Positions 44,674 through 53,137 of a stretch of 64,000 nucleotides of DNA are shown here, piece after piece; within the stretch, counting starts at the first letter, position 1; each line of letters begins with the position of its first letter. Source of the DNA: Bradyrhizobium sp. AZCC 1610 (GTDB lineage Bacteria > Pseudomonadota > Alphaproteobacteria > Rhizobiales > Xanthobacteraceae); the NCBI RefSeq assembly GCF_036924515.1, contig NZ_JAZHRR010000001.1:3195001-3259000 (forward strand). Reading direction: 5' to 3'. The translations under genes and the position numbers were made by a program. The notes under the pieces were generated by a model. That model made no database searches. It was not told where the DNA came from and worked only from the letters and a program-made list of their open reading frames with translations.

Positions 44674-46071
44674 ATGCGAAGAGGAGGCGGACTCGACAGG
44701 CGTTCTTTTGCACTTCACGGCATCATAGCCGCAGCAGCAATCAGCTTGCCAGACGGCAGTAAATCGGAAACGTCGCCCATGATCGTCGTCGACCATACTG
44801 ATGCGCTGATGGATGTACCTCTCGCCATCGAGCTCAAGGGATTTGCGCCGCGTCAGCCGGTCACCCTTGCGGCGACCCAAATTTTTCCGAGTCACTCGCG
44901 TTGGCGGGCTGAGGCGACCTTCGTCACCGACCACAAAGGCCGGGTCGCTGTCGCGCAACAGGCTCCGATATCAGGCAGTTACGAAGGCATTGCCGCCATG
45001 GGACTGATCTGGTCCGCAGAACGCGTTGTGCCTCGTAGCTCGCCGCTTCCCGATGGCTGGATCATGCAACCTTCCTTCATCGATGTTCAGGCCGTCGGTC
45101 TTAATGGTCAGCGGGCCGAACTGACTATCACGCGCCGCTCGGCCGGCCCAGGGATTACCCGGCAAGTCATTCGCACAGATGGCTTGGTCGGCGTTCTGTT
45201 TCTTCCGCCAGGTGAGGGCCCGCACCCTTCGGTTCTCATCGTTCACGGTGGCGGCGGAGGCATAGATGAAACTACCGGCGCGATGCTGGCATCGCGCGGC
45301 TACGCCGCGTTCAACCTGGCGTATTTTGCCGAGCCCGGTCTGCCGCGCGGACTCGTCAATATTCCCCTGGAATATTTTGAGAATGCGATTCGCTGGATGC
45401 GAGCGCAATCCTGGCTGCGCGAGGGTTTTTTGGCCGTTTGGGGCCCGTCGCGCGGCGGCGAACTTGCTCTACTGCTCGGCGCCACTTTTCCGGATATCAA
45501 TGCCGTGAGTGCTTGGGTACCGAGCGGCGTCATCTTCGGGCCAATTGGACTAGCGGAGAAAGCCGACTCGCGGCCAGCTGCATCATGGACGTTCCGCGGC
45601 AAGCCATTGCCCTACCTGCAACAGAACAATGATAGCGTTGAACCAATCCCGGCACAGGAGCCTGGAAAACCCAGGGCATATACGCCGATCTACCTCAATC
45701 ATCTCCGTGATGTAGGTGCCGTCGAACGCGCCATGATCCCTGTCGAAAATATTCGCGGACCCATCCTGTTGGTGTCGGGAACTGACGACCAGATGTGGCC
45801 ATCGTGGCTTCTTGCCGAAATCGCCATGAACCGTCTGAAAACAAATAGTTTCAAATTTCCATTCCATCATCTGAAATATCAAGGCGCCGGTCATCTCATT
45901 CTGTTGCCCTATGGACCCAGAACGACGAACACCATCGGCTTCAAGGCCGAAGGCTTTGCCGGCCTTATGTATGCGCAGGGAGGGACTCCGAGGGCCGATG
46001 CCGAGGCTGGTGCCGATGCGTGGCGTCAGATGCTCCAATTTCTTGAAGCGGCAGCCAAGAGTCGCAGATAA
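44674..46071 (+). CDS. Acyl-CoA thioesterase/BAAT-type alpha/beta hydrolase with Tat-like signal
   Basis: An ATG at 44674 with GAGGAG upstream is preferred over 44662. The N-terminus MRRGGGLDRRSFALHGIIAA resembles a twin-arginine signal. An immunoglobulin-like domain (about 40-155, starting MIVVDHTDALMDVPLAIELK) is the N-terminal module of ACOT/BAAT enzymes. The hydrolase domain has VLIVHGGGGGIDE, the nucleophile elbow GPSRGGELA (Ser about 259), Asp in SGTDDQMWPS and His in GAGHLI. BAAT uses Cys and ACOTs use Ser at the elbow, so thioesterase-like chemistry is more likely. Export would be unusual for a CoA ester enzyme; the substrate is unknown. Confidence 0.75.
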   Translation: MRRGGGLDRRSFALHGIIAAAAISLPDGSKSETSPMIVVDHTDALMDVPLAIELKGFAPRQPVTLAATQIFPSHSRWRAEATFVTDHKGRVAVAQQAPISGSYEGIAAMGLIWSAERVVPRSSPLPDGWIMQPSFIDVQAVGLNGQRAELTITRRSAGPGITRQVIRTDGLVGVLFLPPGEGPHPSVLIVHGGGGGIDETTGAMLASRGYAAFNLAYFAEPGLPRGLVNIPLEYFENAIRWMRAQSWLREGFLAVWGPSRGGELALLLGATFPDINAVSAWVPSGVIFGPIGLAEKADSRPAASWTFRGKPLPYLQQNNDSVEPIPAQEPGKPRAYTPIYLNHLRDVGAVERAMIPVENIRGPILLVSGTDDQMWPSWLLAEIAMNRLKTNSFKFPFHHLKYQGAGHLILLPYGPRTTNTIGFKAEGFAGLMYAQGGTPRADAEAGADAWRQMLQFLEAAAKSRR

Positions 46072-46145
46072 CCCGTCTGTCTTACCCAAGCCGCATCTGC
46101 GGACCCATGATGATGAGTAGACAGGGGCGCACGATCACGCGCGTT

Positions 46146-46529
46146 TTAGCCGAAATCCTCCGCTGTCAGTTCTATCGGCGCGCCGTGCGGTGTGCGATCG
46201 GCGGCATGGTCCCAGGCGTCGCGGTAGCGGTGCAGGAGATCCGACGTCGCGACGCCCTTGGCGGCGACGAGCGTTTCCAGCGTGGCGAGCCAGTGCCGGT
46301 AATAGGTCTCGCCGGTGTCGGGATCGCCTTCGGCTTGCGCGCGCTTGATTTGCGCGCCCAGTGTCTCCGCCCATTCCTTCCAGGTGAAGACGCCGGCCTC
46401 GTGCAGGGCCAGCGCCATGGCGAAGGCGCGCGCCTCCCACGGCTCGCGAAACACCGGGCCGTCCTCGTCACGGGGCACGCCGGGGACAGCGACGGCCGCG
46501 CGCATCGCCTGCTGCGGGGTCAGATTCAT
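46146..46529 (-). CDS. Nitrile hydratase accessory (activator) protein
   Basis: The ATG at 46529 overlaps the beta-subunit stop by one base (TGATG). The 127-residue product (MNLTPQQAMRAAVAVPGVPR) resembles the N-terminal part of the beta subunit: PVFREPWEARAFAMALALHE, GVFTWKEWAETLG and TGETYYRHWLATLETLVAAK. This is the P14K-type activator, which delivers cobalt or swaps subunits for cobalt-type nitrile hydratases (known). It is third in the alpha-beta-activator operon. Confidence 0.88.
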   Translation of the reverse strand: MNLTPQQAMRAAVAVPGVPRDEDGPVFREPWEARAFAMALALHEAGVFTWKEWAETLGAQIKRAQAEGDPDTGETYYRHWLATLETLVAAKGVATSDLLHRYRDAWDHAADRTPHGAPIELTAEDFG

Positions 46530-47188
46530 CACACGCGCTCCAGATAGGATTCCCAGGCGTCGACGGAGACGCTGAGCGTCGGGTCGGCGTCCTTGCCCCA
46601 CAATTCCGGCCCGTCGAAACGCACGGTGTAGAGCCATTGCGGATCCTCGCCCTTGCCGAGCGAATTGGTGTCGGGGAAGACGTGACAGCCATGATTGAGC
46701 TCGATGGTGCCGAGATGGCCGCGGACATATTGCGGCAGCCGCGTATGCGTCACCGGGTGGATGTCCTTCATCCGCACAGTCTCGCCGACCGCGAACATCG
46801 CAGGCCGCTTCGCCTCGCGCTCGGTCGGGCCGCCGCGCCGGATCGCCGGCGTGACCTCATTTGGAGCGATCGGCGTGACGCCGGGCTTTGGCGGCGACAG
46901 CACCTTGCCGGCCTCGATCTCTTCGCGCGTCACCAGCCCGCGCTCGATCATCAGCGTTTCCAACCCAGCCAGCCAAATCTGGAAATAACTCTTGCTGAGA
47001 TAGTCCTCGGGCGGTCGGTTCTCGCGGGCGAACCGCGACATATCGATGTTCCAGCCGCCCGGACGCGCCATCGCGACCGTCAGCGCAAAGGCGCGGCGCT
47101 CCCAGTCGCCGTGAAACACCGGCTCGTTCGGCTCTGCTACAACCGGGCCAAAGCCCTTGGCGCCGCCCATGTCATGCGCGCCGTCCAT
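46529..47188 (-). CDS. nthB: Nitrile hydratase beta subunit
   Basis: A 219-residue protein starting [20 protein letters not shown], the classic beta-subunit N-terminus. NEPVFHGDWERRAFALTVAM and YLSKSYFQIWLAGLETLMIE form the helical part. The SH3-like C-terminal part has GETVRMKDIHPVTHTRLPQY, VRGHLGTIELNHGCHVFPDT and YTVRFDGPELWG. With the alpha subunit it hydrates nitriles to amides (known). Its start and stop each overlap the neighbouring genes by one base. Confidence 0.95.
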   Translation of the reverse strand: MDGAHDMGGAKGFGPVVAEPNEPVFHGDWERRAFALTVAMARPGGWNIDMSRFARENRPPEDYLSKSYFQIWLAGLETLMIERGLVTREEIEAGKVLSPPKPGVTPIAPNEVTPAIRRGGPTEREAKRPAMFAVGETVRMKDIHPVTHTRLPQYVRGHLGTIELNHGCHVFPDTNSLGKGEDPQWLYTVRFDGPELWGKDADPTLSVSVDAWESYLERV

Positions 47189-47823
47189 CAGGCGGTCTCG
47201 CCCGGCTGTTTCGGCAGCCCCGTGCCGATCATGCTGTCGCGGGTCACGAGTTCGGCAAGTTGTTCCGCGCTCCAGCCTTCGGTACCCTCAGGCCGCATCG
47301 GCAGCACGAGGTAGCGGATCTCGGCCGTGGAATCCCAGACCCGGATCCTGGTGGTGTCCGGCAGCGTCACGCCAAAATCTTTCAGCACGCCGCGCGGATC
47401 GGAGACGGCGCGCGAGCGATAGGGCGCGGATTTGTACCAGACTGGCGGCAATCCCAGCACGGGGTGCGGATAGCAGGAGCACAGCGTGCACACGACCATG
47501 TTGTGCTGCTCAGGCGTGTTCTCGACCACCACCATATGCTCGCCCTGGCGGCCGGAATAGTCGAGTTCGGCGATCGCTGACGTTGCGTCCTTGATCAGCC
47601 GGGCGTGATAGGCCGGATCACTCCAGGCCTTCGCGATTACGCGAACGCCGTTACGAGGTCCGATCTTCTTCTCGTAGAGATCGATCAGGAGATCGAGGGA
47701 CGTCGGATCGACATAGCCCTTCTCGGTCAGGATCGATTCCAGCGCGCGCACGCGCAGCTCGGTCTCCGAGAGTTCGGAATGATCGTGATCGTGGTGATGA
47801 TGGTCGTGGTCATGCTCGCTCAT
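47188..47823 (-). CDS. nthA: Nitrile hydratase alpha subunit, cobalt type
   Basis: A 211-residue protein. The metal site is [20 protein letters not shown] with Cys112, Cys115 and Cys117; Thr in CTLCSC marks the cobalt type, iron enzymes having Ser. The N-terminus is [17 protein letters not shown] with eight histidines in its first 15 residues, a natural metal-binding tail. The rest follows the family ([40 protein letters not shown]). It is the first gene of the operon. No cobalt permease gene is adjacent. Divergent from an outer-membrane protein gene. Confidence 0.95.
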   Translation of the reverse strand: MSEHDHDHHHHDHDHSELSETELRVRALESILTEKGYVDPTSLDLLIDLYEKKIGPRNGVRVIAKAWSDPAYHARLIKDATSAIAELDYSGRQGEHMVVVENTPEQHNMVVCTLCSCYPHPVLGLPPVWYKSAPYRSRAVSDPRGVLKDFGVTLPDTTRIRVWDSTAEIRYLVLPMRPEGTEGWSAEQLAELVTRDSMIGTGLPKQPGETA

Positions 47824-47885
47824 GCGGTCAGGATAGGCGCAAAATCCGGGCTATGTCGAGGCAGAGACTCTGCTAGCATTTGCCG

Positions 47886-48647
47886 ATGGGGATCAGGGCA
47901 GGGTGCGCCGGAACAGCGGCGGCCGCGGTCATCTTGGCCGGGCTGCCGGCGGAAGAGGCACGGGCGGCGAACGGGGCCTATGCGGTCGATGCCGCCGACA
48001 TTGGCGAGGCCGGCTCGTGCAAGGTCGAGAGCTGGCTGTCGTCGGCTTCCAACACCGATTTTACGGCGGTCGCCAATCCGTCCTGCGTAGTCAATCCATT
48101 CCAGCCTGTTGAGTTGAGCACGCTCACCAGCCGCGCGCGCAGCGATGGCGAATGGAGCAACGCGATCCAGCCGAAGGCCAAGACGAACATTGTGCCCACC
48201 GGGATCGGCAAGCTGGGCTTTTCGATTTACGCCGGCGGCTCTTTCGACGCCCTGACTGGGGAACACCGCTCCGCCTTCGCGGTGATCCCCGCGACGTACC
48301 GGCTCAGCGACACGATGCGGATCAACATCAATGGCGGCTGGCTGTGGGACCGCAGTGTCGATAGCCACTATCTGACTTACGGCATCGGCTTCGACTGGAA
48401 ATTCACCGACACCTTGCAATGGACGATCGAAGCCTTTGGGCAGGCGGGCCAGTCAGATACGCCTAGCGTCGTACAGCCGCGGTTTCAGACCGGCGTGCGT
48501 TACCGGCCGAACGAGATTTTCTCGGTCGATCTAATCTACGGCCGCAACATCTCGGGCGAGAACGCCAACTGGATCACGCTCGGCACCACGATCCGTTTCC
48601 CGGTGCCCGGCGGCAAGCCGGAGCACCATCGCACGGGTCATCTGTAG
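47886..48647 (+). CDS. Exported outer-membrane beta-barrel-like protein
   Basis: A 253-residue protein starting MGIRAGCAGTAAAAVILAGL with signal cleavage after EEARAA. The mature part is a run of amphipathic beta strands with aromatic girdles, such as LGFSIYAGGSFDALTGEHRS, INGGWLWDRSVDSHYLTYGI and TLQWTIEAFGQAGQ, and it ends NWITLGTTIRFPV. Two cysteines (SCKVE, SCVVN) could pair. It probably forms a small barrel in the outer membrane. It is divergent from the nitrile hydratase operon with 62 bases between starts; a link to nitrile uptake is only a guess. Confidence 0.6.
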   Translation: MGIRAGCAGTAAAAVILAGLPAEEARAANGAYAVDAADIGEAGSCKVESWLSSASNTDFTAVANPSCVVNPFQPVELSTLTSRARSDGEWSNAIQPKAKTNIVPTGIGKLGFSIYAGGSFDALTGEHRSAFAVIPATYRLSDTMRININGGWLWDRSVDSHYLTYGIGFDWKFTDTLQWTIEAFGQAGQSDTPSVVQPRFQTGVRYRPNEIFSVDLIYGRNISGENANWITLGTTIRFPVPGGKPEHHRTGHL

Positions 48648-48655
48648 GCCGGCAC

Positions 48656-49873
48656 TCAAGCCGGCTGCAGCCGTTCGCGCGATCGCGACGGGAGCGGCGG
48701 GAAGGTGAGTGCCATCGCCATGGCGCCGAGACCGACGCTCAGCGCGCCGATGTAGAGCCAGCGATAGTCATGAAAGGTGTCGAAGATCATGCCGCCAGCC
48801 CACGGGCCCAACGCCATGCCGAGGCTCGATACCATGGTGGCGGCGCCAAACACCGTTCCCATGATCCGCGGCCCGAAATATTCGCGCGCGAGCACGGCGT
48901 ACAGCGGCATCACGCCGCCATAGGCGGTCCCGAACACGATCGCGAGCGCGTAGAACTCGCCCAGTTTGCTGACGTAGAGATAGGTCCCGATCGCGAGCGC
49001 CTGCACCAGGAGGCCGCAGACAAGGACGCGCTTTGCGCCGAGCCGATCAGCGAGGATGCCGAGGAGGAGGCGGCCACCCAGCCCGGACAGGCCTTCCACG
49101 CTGTAAATGCTGACCGCGGTCATTGCCGGGATGCCGCAAAGCATGGCGTAGCTCACCATGTGGAAGATCGGTCCGGAATGCGCGGCGCAGCACGCGAAAA
49201 AGGTCAGCGCCAGCACCAGGAACTGCGGCGAGCGCAGCGCGCTGCCGACGGACCATTCGGCCCCGGGATCGCCGGCAGTGCCCTTTGCAGCCGCACCTGA
49301 CGGCGTTGCCTCCGGCGCCTGCCGCACCAACAGCGCCGCCGGGATCAGCAAGGCCCACGCCATCAGGCCAACGGTCATCATCGCGGTGCGCCAGTCGTAG
49401 GTCGAGATCAGCCAGCGCGCGAATGGCGAGATCGTCATCGGTGCGACGCCCATGCCAGCGGACACCAGCGAGACGGCGAGGCTGCGGTTGTTATCGAACC
49501 ACTGGGTTGCGGCGGCGATCATCGGCGCGAAGAACGCGCCCGCGGCGAGGCCGACCAGAATTCCGTAGGTGAGCTGGAATTCGATCAGGGAGGTCGCGCG
49601 GCTGGCGAGAAACAGGCCCAGGCCGAGGAGCAGGGCGCCGCTCAAAACGACGGGACGCGTACCAAACCGGTCGTTGACGGCCCCCCACGCGAAGCCGGCG
49701 ATCCCCATCGTAAGAAAGTCGATGGTCATCGCGCCCGAGATTCCGGCGCGCGACCACCCCGTTTCCGCAGACATCGGCTCCAGATACACGGCGAGTGAGA
49801 ACATTGCGCCGATGCCGACGCACGTCATCAGCGTGCCCACGCCGACGATCACCCAGCGATATGACGATCCCAT
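48656..49873 (-). CDS. MFS transporter (monocarboxylate/OFA-like)
   Basis: An ATG at 49873 with GGGAG ten bases upstream gives MGSSYRWVIVGVGTLMTCVG; the frame opens at 49900. Twelve hydrophobic segments span 405 residues. The loop 2-3 signature is WGAVNDRFGTRPVVLSGALL and the second-half copy is GILADRLGAKRVLVCGLLVQ. The pattern of helix 1 (MFSLAVYLEPMSAETGWSRA) is that of monocarboxylate or oxalate/formate-type carriers. The substrate is unknown. Divergent from the crotonase gene. Confidence 0.85.
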   Translation of the reverse strand: MGSSYRWVIVGVGTLMTCVGIGAMFSLAVYLEPMSAETGWSRAGISGAMTIDFLTMGIAGFAWGAVNDRFGTRPVVLSGALLLGLGLFLASRATSLIEFQLTYGILVGLAAGAFFAPMIAAATQWFDNNRSLAVSLVSAGMGVAPMTISPFARWLISTYDWRTAMMTVGLMAWALLIPAALLVRQAPEATPSGAAAKGTAGDPGAEWSVGSALRSPQFLVLALTFFACCAAHSGPIFHMVSYAMLCGIPAMTAVSIYSVEGLSGLGGRLLLGILADRLGAKRVLVCGLLVQALAIGTYLYVSKLGEFYALAIVFGTAYGGVMPLYAVLAREYFGPRIMGTVFGAATMVSSLGMALGPWAGGMIFDTFHDYRWLYIGALSVGLGAMAMALTFPPLPSRSRERLQPA

Positions 49874-50021
49874 CTGCAAAATGCTCCCTGTTCGATCCAC
49901 TCCACGCGAAGCGGATGCGGCTTTCTCGAACAGGACGAATGGGAACCGGCGAAGGATACTGGTTCGCCAAATTTATTTCTGAGCTAGAGTTCGGAAAAAT
50001 GACAGGCAGGGAGGCAACGCA

Positions 50022-50828
50022 TTGGCTGAATTTGTAAAGATCGAAAAGGGTCTCGGGCCGGATGGCCGCATCGCGGTCGTGCGTTTCGACCGCGGCGACG
50101 GCATCAATGCGCTATCGCCGGAGGCGTTGCGCCAGCTCACGGACGCCGCCCGAAGCTTTGAGGATGACGGCGCGACCTCGGTCGTGGTGCTGACCGGCGG
50201 CGCCAAATCGTTCACCGCGGGTTTCGACCTGAAAGATCCGGAAGGCCGGTCCCGCAAGTCCATGGATCTCGGTGCACTGCGCCGGCACCTGAAACTTGGA
50301 CCGCGGCTGACGCGGGCGTGGCAGGACATGGAGCAGATTACGATCGGCGCCATCGAGGGATTTTGCGTCGGCGGGGGCGTGGCTTTGGCGGTCGCGCTGG
50401 ATTTCCGGGTGATGGCCAGAGACGCCCACATGCGCGTGCCCGAGATCGGGCTTGGCATGAACATGAGCTGGCAAAGCGTGCCGCGGATGCTGCATTTGAT
50501 GGGACCGGCCCGCACCAAGCAGGCCGTGATCCTGGCCGACCAGCGCATCTCGGCCACCGAAGCTTACGAATGGCGTCTGGTGGAAGAGCTGGCCGATCCC
50601 GGCAAGGCCTTCGACGCCGCGATGGCGCTCGCCACCAAGGTCGCTGCGCAGCCGCCGCTGTCGGTAGCCATGACCAAGCTGACGGTTAACCGCCTGGCCC
50701 ACGTGCTCGACGATCTCGCCAGTCACATGGACGTCGATCAGTTCGCGCTGGCGAGCATGACCGAGGATCACAAGGAAGGGGTCGCGGCGTTTCTGGAGAG
50801 GCGAAAACCGCGGTTTAAGGGGCGGTAG
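50022..50828 (+). CDS. Crotonase/enoyl-CoA hydratase family protein
   Basis: A 268-residue protein starting at TTG (50022) with GGGAGG seven bases upstream. Crotonase features are TGGAKSFTAGFDLKD (first oxyanion element) and GAIEGFCVGGGVALAVALDF, then MRVPEIGLGMNMSWQSVPRM. The second catalytic Glu (VPEIGLG) is present, but the first, in canonical GGGCEL, is Ala here (GGGVAL). Reaction could thus be isomerisation, hydrolysis or dehydrogenation-linked rather than simple hydration. It is divergent from the MFS carrier and converges with an M24 peptidase. Confidence 0.85.
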   Translation: MAEFVKIEKGLGPDGRIAVVRFDRGDGINALSPEALRQLTDAARSFEDDGATSVVVLTGGAKSFTAGFDLKDPEGRSRKSMDLGALRRHLKLGPRLTRAWQDMEQITIGAIEGFCVGGGVALAVALDFRVMARDAHMRVPEIGLGMNMSWQSVPRMLHLMGPARTKQAVILADQRISATEAYEWRLVEELADPGKAFDAAMALATKVAAQPPLSVAMTKLTVNRLAHVLDDLASHMDVDQFALASMTEDHKEGVAAFLERRKPRFKGR

Positions 50829-50837
50829 CTTCCGGCT

Positions 50838-52040
50838 TCAGCGTGCCCGTGCAATCCCGCCGATGTTCCAACCGCGGCTGCCTTCGCCGAAGATCTCGTA
50901 GCCTGCTGGTGTCACGGCAACCGTGTCCTCCAGCTTGATGAAGCCGCGCACGGGATGTTTCATTGTCGTTTCGATTGACACCACCATGCCGGGCTCCAAT
51001 GGTCGGCGCGCGTCCGGGTCGTCGTAGGGAATCGGACCCTTGGCAGTCAGGCGAGGGGCCTCATGGCTGACCAGCCCCATGCCGTGCGCCAGAAATTCGG
51101 TGCAGTCGCGCTGGCTGGACTGTGCCAGCAGCTTTTCGGCCGCGGCGTAGATTTCGCCGCCCATCGCGCCTGGCCGAACTGCAGCGAATGCGGCCCGCTG
51201 GATGGCTTCGATTTCCGCCAGCAGGTTCTTGATCTCGCTGTCCGGTTCGCCCAGCACTGCCATCCGCGCCAGATCGCCGATATAGCCGTGATAGTTGCCC
51301 CCGGAATCCAGCGACAGCACGTCGCCAGTCTCCCAGCGGTCGGCGGAAGGCGCCCGGTTGTGGCTGGCGCCGCAGGCCAGCAGGCAATACTCGAAAGTCA
51401 ATCCGCGCTTGACCTCTGCGATCCTCAGTGCGTCGAAAAGCTGCTGCTTGGTGGTGCCCGGGCCGTGATTTGCGATCACCTCGTTCATGGATTCGATCAC
51501 CAGTTCCGAGGCCTTTTTCAGCTTGGCCAGCTCCGCCGGCGACTTCACGGCACGCAGGCGCTCGAGCACCAACAGCGCATCCTTGATCTCGCTATCGGGC
51601 AGGGCGTCCGAGAGGGCCTTGCCGGCATCCATCGGCAGAAACGGCATTTCGACGCCGATGCGCTTCATCGGTACGCCCGCGCTCTTGATCAGGCCTGCCG
51701 CCAGCGAAACGGCATCCACCGAGCCGTTGCCCTCGGTGCGGACTTGCGGAACCCAAAGTGGCGCCACGGCCCGCTGGTGCGTTTCCAGCCGGTGCCCGAC
51801 ATAGGCCGCCTTGTCGGGCGCGCCCTTCGGATAGATCACGACCGGCAAGTACCGGCTGACGCCGAGCGCGTCCATGTAGTCGAAGAAGATCGCGCGCTCC
51901 GCGTCGAGCAGGTATTGGACATTGTGCTTGGACGTTGCGACCAGGATATCGAGTCCAGCCGCTTCCATAAGGGAATCGAGCTTGGCGGTGTCAAATGGAA
52001 TGGCGCGAGATTCGGTCGGGCGACTGACGCGCTCTTGCAT
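50838..52040 (-). CDS. M24 family metallopeptidase (Xaa-Pro peptidase-like)
   Basis: The ATG at 52040 has GGAGG eight bases upstream; a longer frame to 52301 is noncoding-like. The 400-residue protein has a creatinase/prolidase N-domain (IPFDTAKLDSLMEAAGLDIL) and a pita-bread C-domain. All five metal ligands are present: LSLDSGGNYHGYIGDLARM (two Asp), AHGMGLVSHE (His), VVSIETTM (Glu) and IKLEDTVAV (Glu). Members cleave Xaa-Pro dipeptides or act as hydrolases on creatine-like molecules. The true substrate is unknown. Confidence 0.88.
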   Translation of the reverse strand: MQERVSRPTESRAIPFDTAKLDSLMEAAGLDILVATSKHNVQYLLDAERAIFFDYMDALGVSRYLPVVIYPKGAPDKAAYVGHRLETHQRAVAPLWVPQVRTEGNGSVDAVSLAAGLIKSAGVPMKRIGVEMPFLPMDAGKALSDALPDSEIKDALLVLERLRAVKSPAELAKLKKASELVIESMNEVIANHGPGTTKQQLFDALRIAEVKRGLTFEYCLLACGASHNRAPSADRWETGDVLSLDSGGNYHGYIGDLARMAVLGEPDSEIKNLLAEIEAIQRAAFAAVRPGAMGGEIYAAAEKLLAQSSQRDCTEFLAHGMGLVSHEAPRLTAKGPIPYDDPDARRPLEPGMVVSIETTMKHPVRGFIKLEDTVAVTPAGYEIFGEGSRGWNIGGIARAR

Positions 52041-52275
52041 GATAAGGACCTCCGTTGCGGCCGGCTTGAACCAACCGGCCTCGGGGCTTTGTGTTTCGCC
52101 TGGAGCCGCATTGTGAGTGGGAAGCGGGGTTCCTACCAGCGATGAAATCGGCGAGCTCCAATGCAGATTGACGAACGCTGGCTGTCGTTTCCGGCTGCGT
52201 CTGAGCCTCGATCGCAGAAACGCTAGGGCGCCCCGGTAGTTTCCCCGAGAAACGCCGCCCAAGTGACGCCTGTGC

Positions 52276-52515
52276 CTAGGTACGAACGCGTCGGCTGCCA
52301 TAGTGCGGATGCCTTCCGCCGCGCTGACGCCAATACCGGTGTTTCGTCGGGTTCATATTCGTATTTGGCGTGGCACTTTTTGGGGCGGATGCGCCGGTAT
52401 CCTTTGGCGCGGACACGCCGGTGTCAGTCGATTGAGCCAGGGACAGATTTGAAGGTGCAGCGACCGCCACCAATCCGCTCATGATCAAAGCGCCGCATAC
52501 GGCCCGGGTGTTCAT
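52276..52515 (-). CDS. Small exported hypothetical protein
   Basis: The ATG at 52515 is preceded by GGAGG and starts MNTRAVCGALIMSGLVAVAA, a signal peptide cut near SLAQ. The 79-residue mature end is Ser/Thr/Pro-rich and then basic: TKHRYWRQRGGRHPHYGSRR. Two short repeats DTGVSAPK and DTGASAPK lie in the middle. No family was recognised; it probably is a periplasmic small basic protein. Confidence 0.55.
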   Translation of the reverse strand: MNTRAVCGALIMSGLVAVAAPSNLSLAQSTDTGVSAPKDTGASAPKSATPNTNMNPTKHRYWRQRGGRHPHYGSRRVRT

Positions 52516-52624
52516 GCCCGCCTCCATGTGATCAAGAACTAAAATTCAGATCGAAATAGCTCGAACTGCCAATCCGTAGTTTAGCAGCGCGAGCCTCTTC
52601 TAGTGCCTTAGCTGTTTCCTCGAC

Positions 52625-53137
52625 TCACGCCGCCTTGCTTAGCTCGGTCGTGAGCCTCTTCTCCGCATCGGTCGAGAGGGAAGTTCGAAGCACGCGCGGC
52701 TTGAATGGTTCGATCTCCGGCAGCACCTTGTCTTCGGTGACTTTCCTGAAGAGCACAAAGAGCGCAGAGGATCCTTCCGGAATCGTCTCTCCGAGCTTCT
52801 TGATGAAGTCATCACGGATTCCGAAGTCGGTGAGAGAGCCTGATAAAGCGCCCATGCCGGCACCAGCAATTGCACCGAGCGCCATTCCGGCGAGTGGATT
52901 CAGGAAGAGGAGACCGACAAGCGCTCCCCACAAGGCGCCGGTGGTCCCGCCGGTGGCCGCGCCAACTTTCGTTAGGCTGACGGCTTGCTTGAGGTAGACT
53001 TTACCGCCTTTCTCGCGTTCAACGACGCAAGCATCTTCGAGATCGATGAGGTACTCCTTCTGCAGAGACCGCAGCTTGTTGAGCACCTCATCTGCGGTGT
53101 GCAGTCCATCAAAGCCGAGAACGACCAGATCGCTCAT
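52625..53137 (-). CDS. DUF1269 family membrane-associated protein
   Basis: The ATG at 53137 follows AAAGGAGAG. The 170-residue protein starts MSDLVVLGFDGLHTADEVLN and has DLEDACVVEREKGGKVYLKQ, the DUF1269 N-domain. A glycine-zipper pair of helices follows (GATGGTTGALWGALVGLLFL and AGMALGAIAGAGMGALSGSL). The C-part is IPEGSSALFVLFRKV. The function of DUF1269 is unknown. It lies upstream of the gas-vesicle cluster but on the other strand, and related proteins are often near stress genes. Confidence 0.85.
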   Translation of the reverse strand: MSDLVVLGFDGLHTADEVLNKLRSLQKEYLIDLEDACVVEREKGGKVYLKQAVSLTKVGAATGGTTGALWGALVGLLFLNPLAGMALGAIAGAGMGALSGSLTDFGIRDDFIKKLGETIPEGSSALFVLFRKVTEDKVLPEIEPFKPRVLRTSLSTDAEKRLTTELSKAA

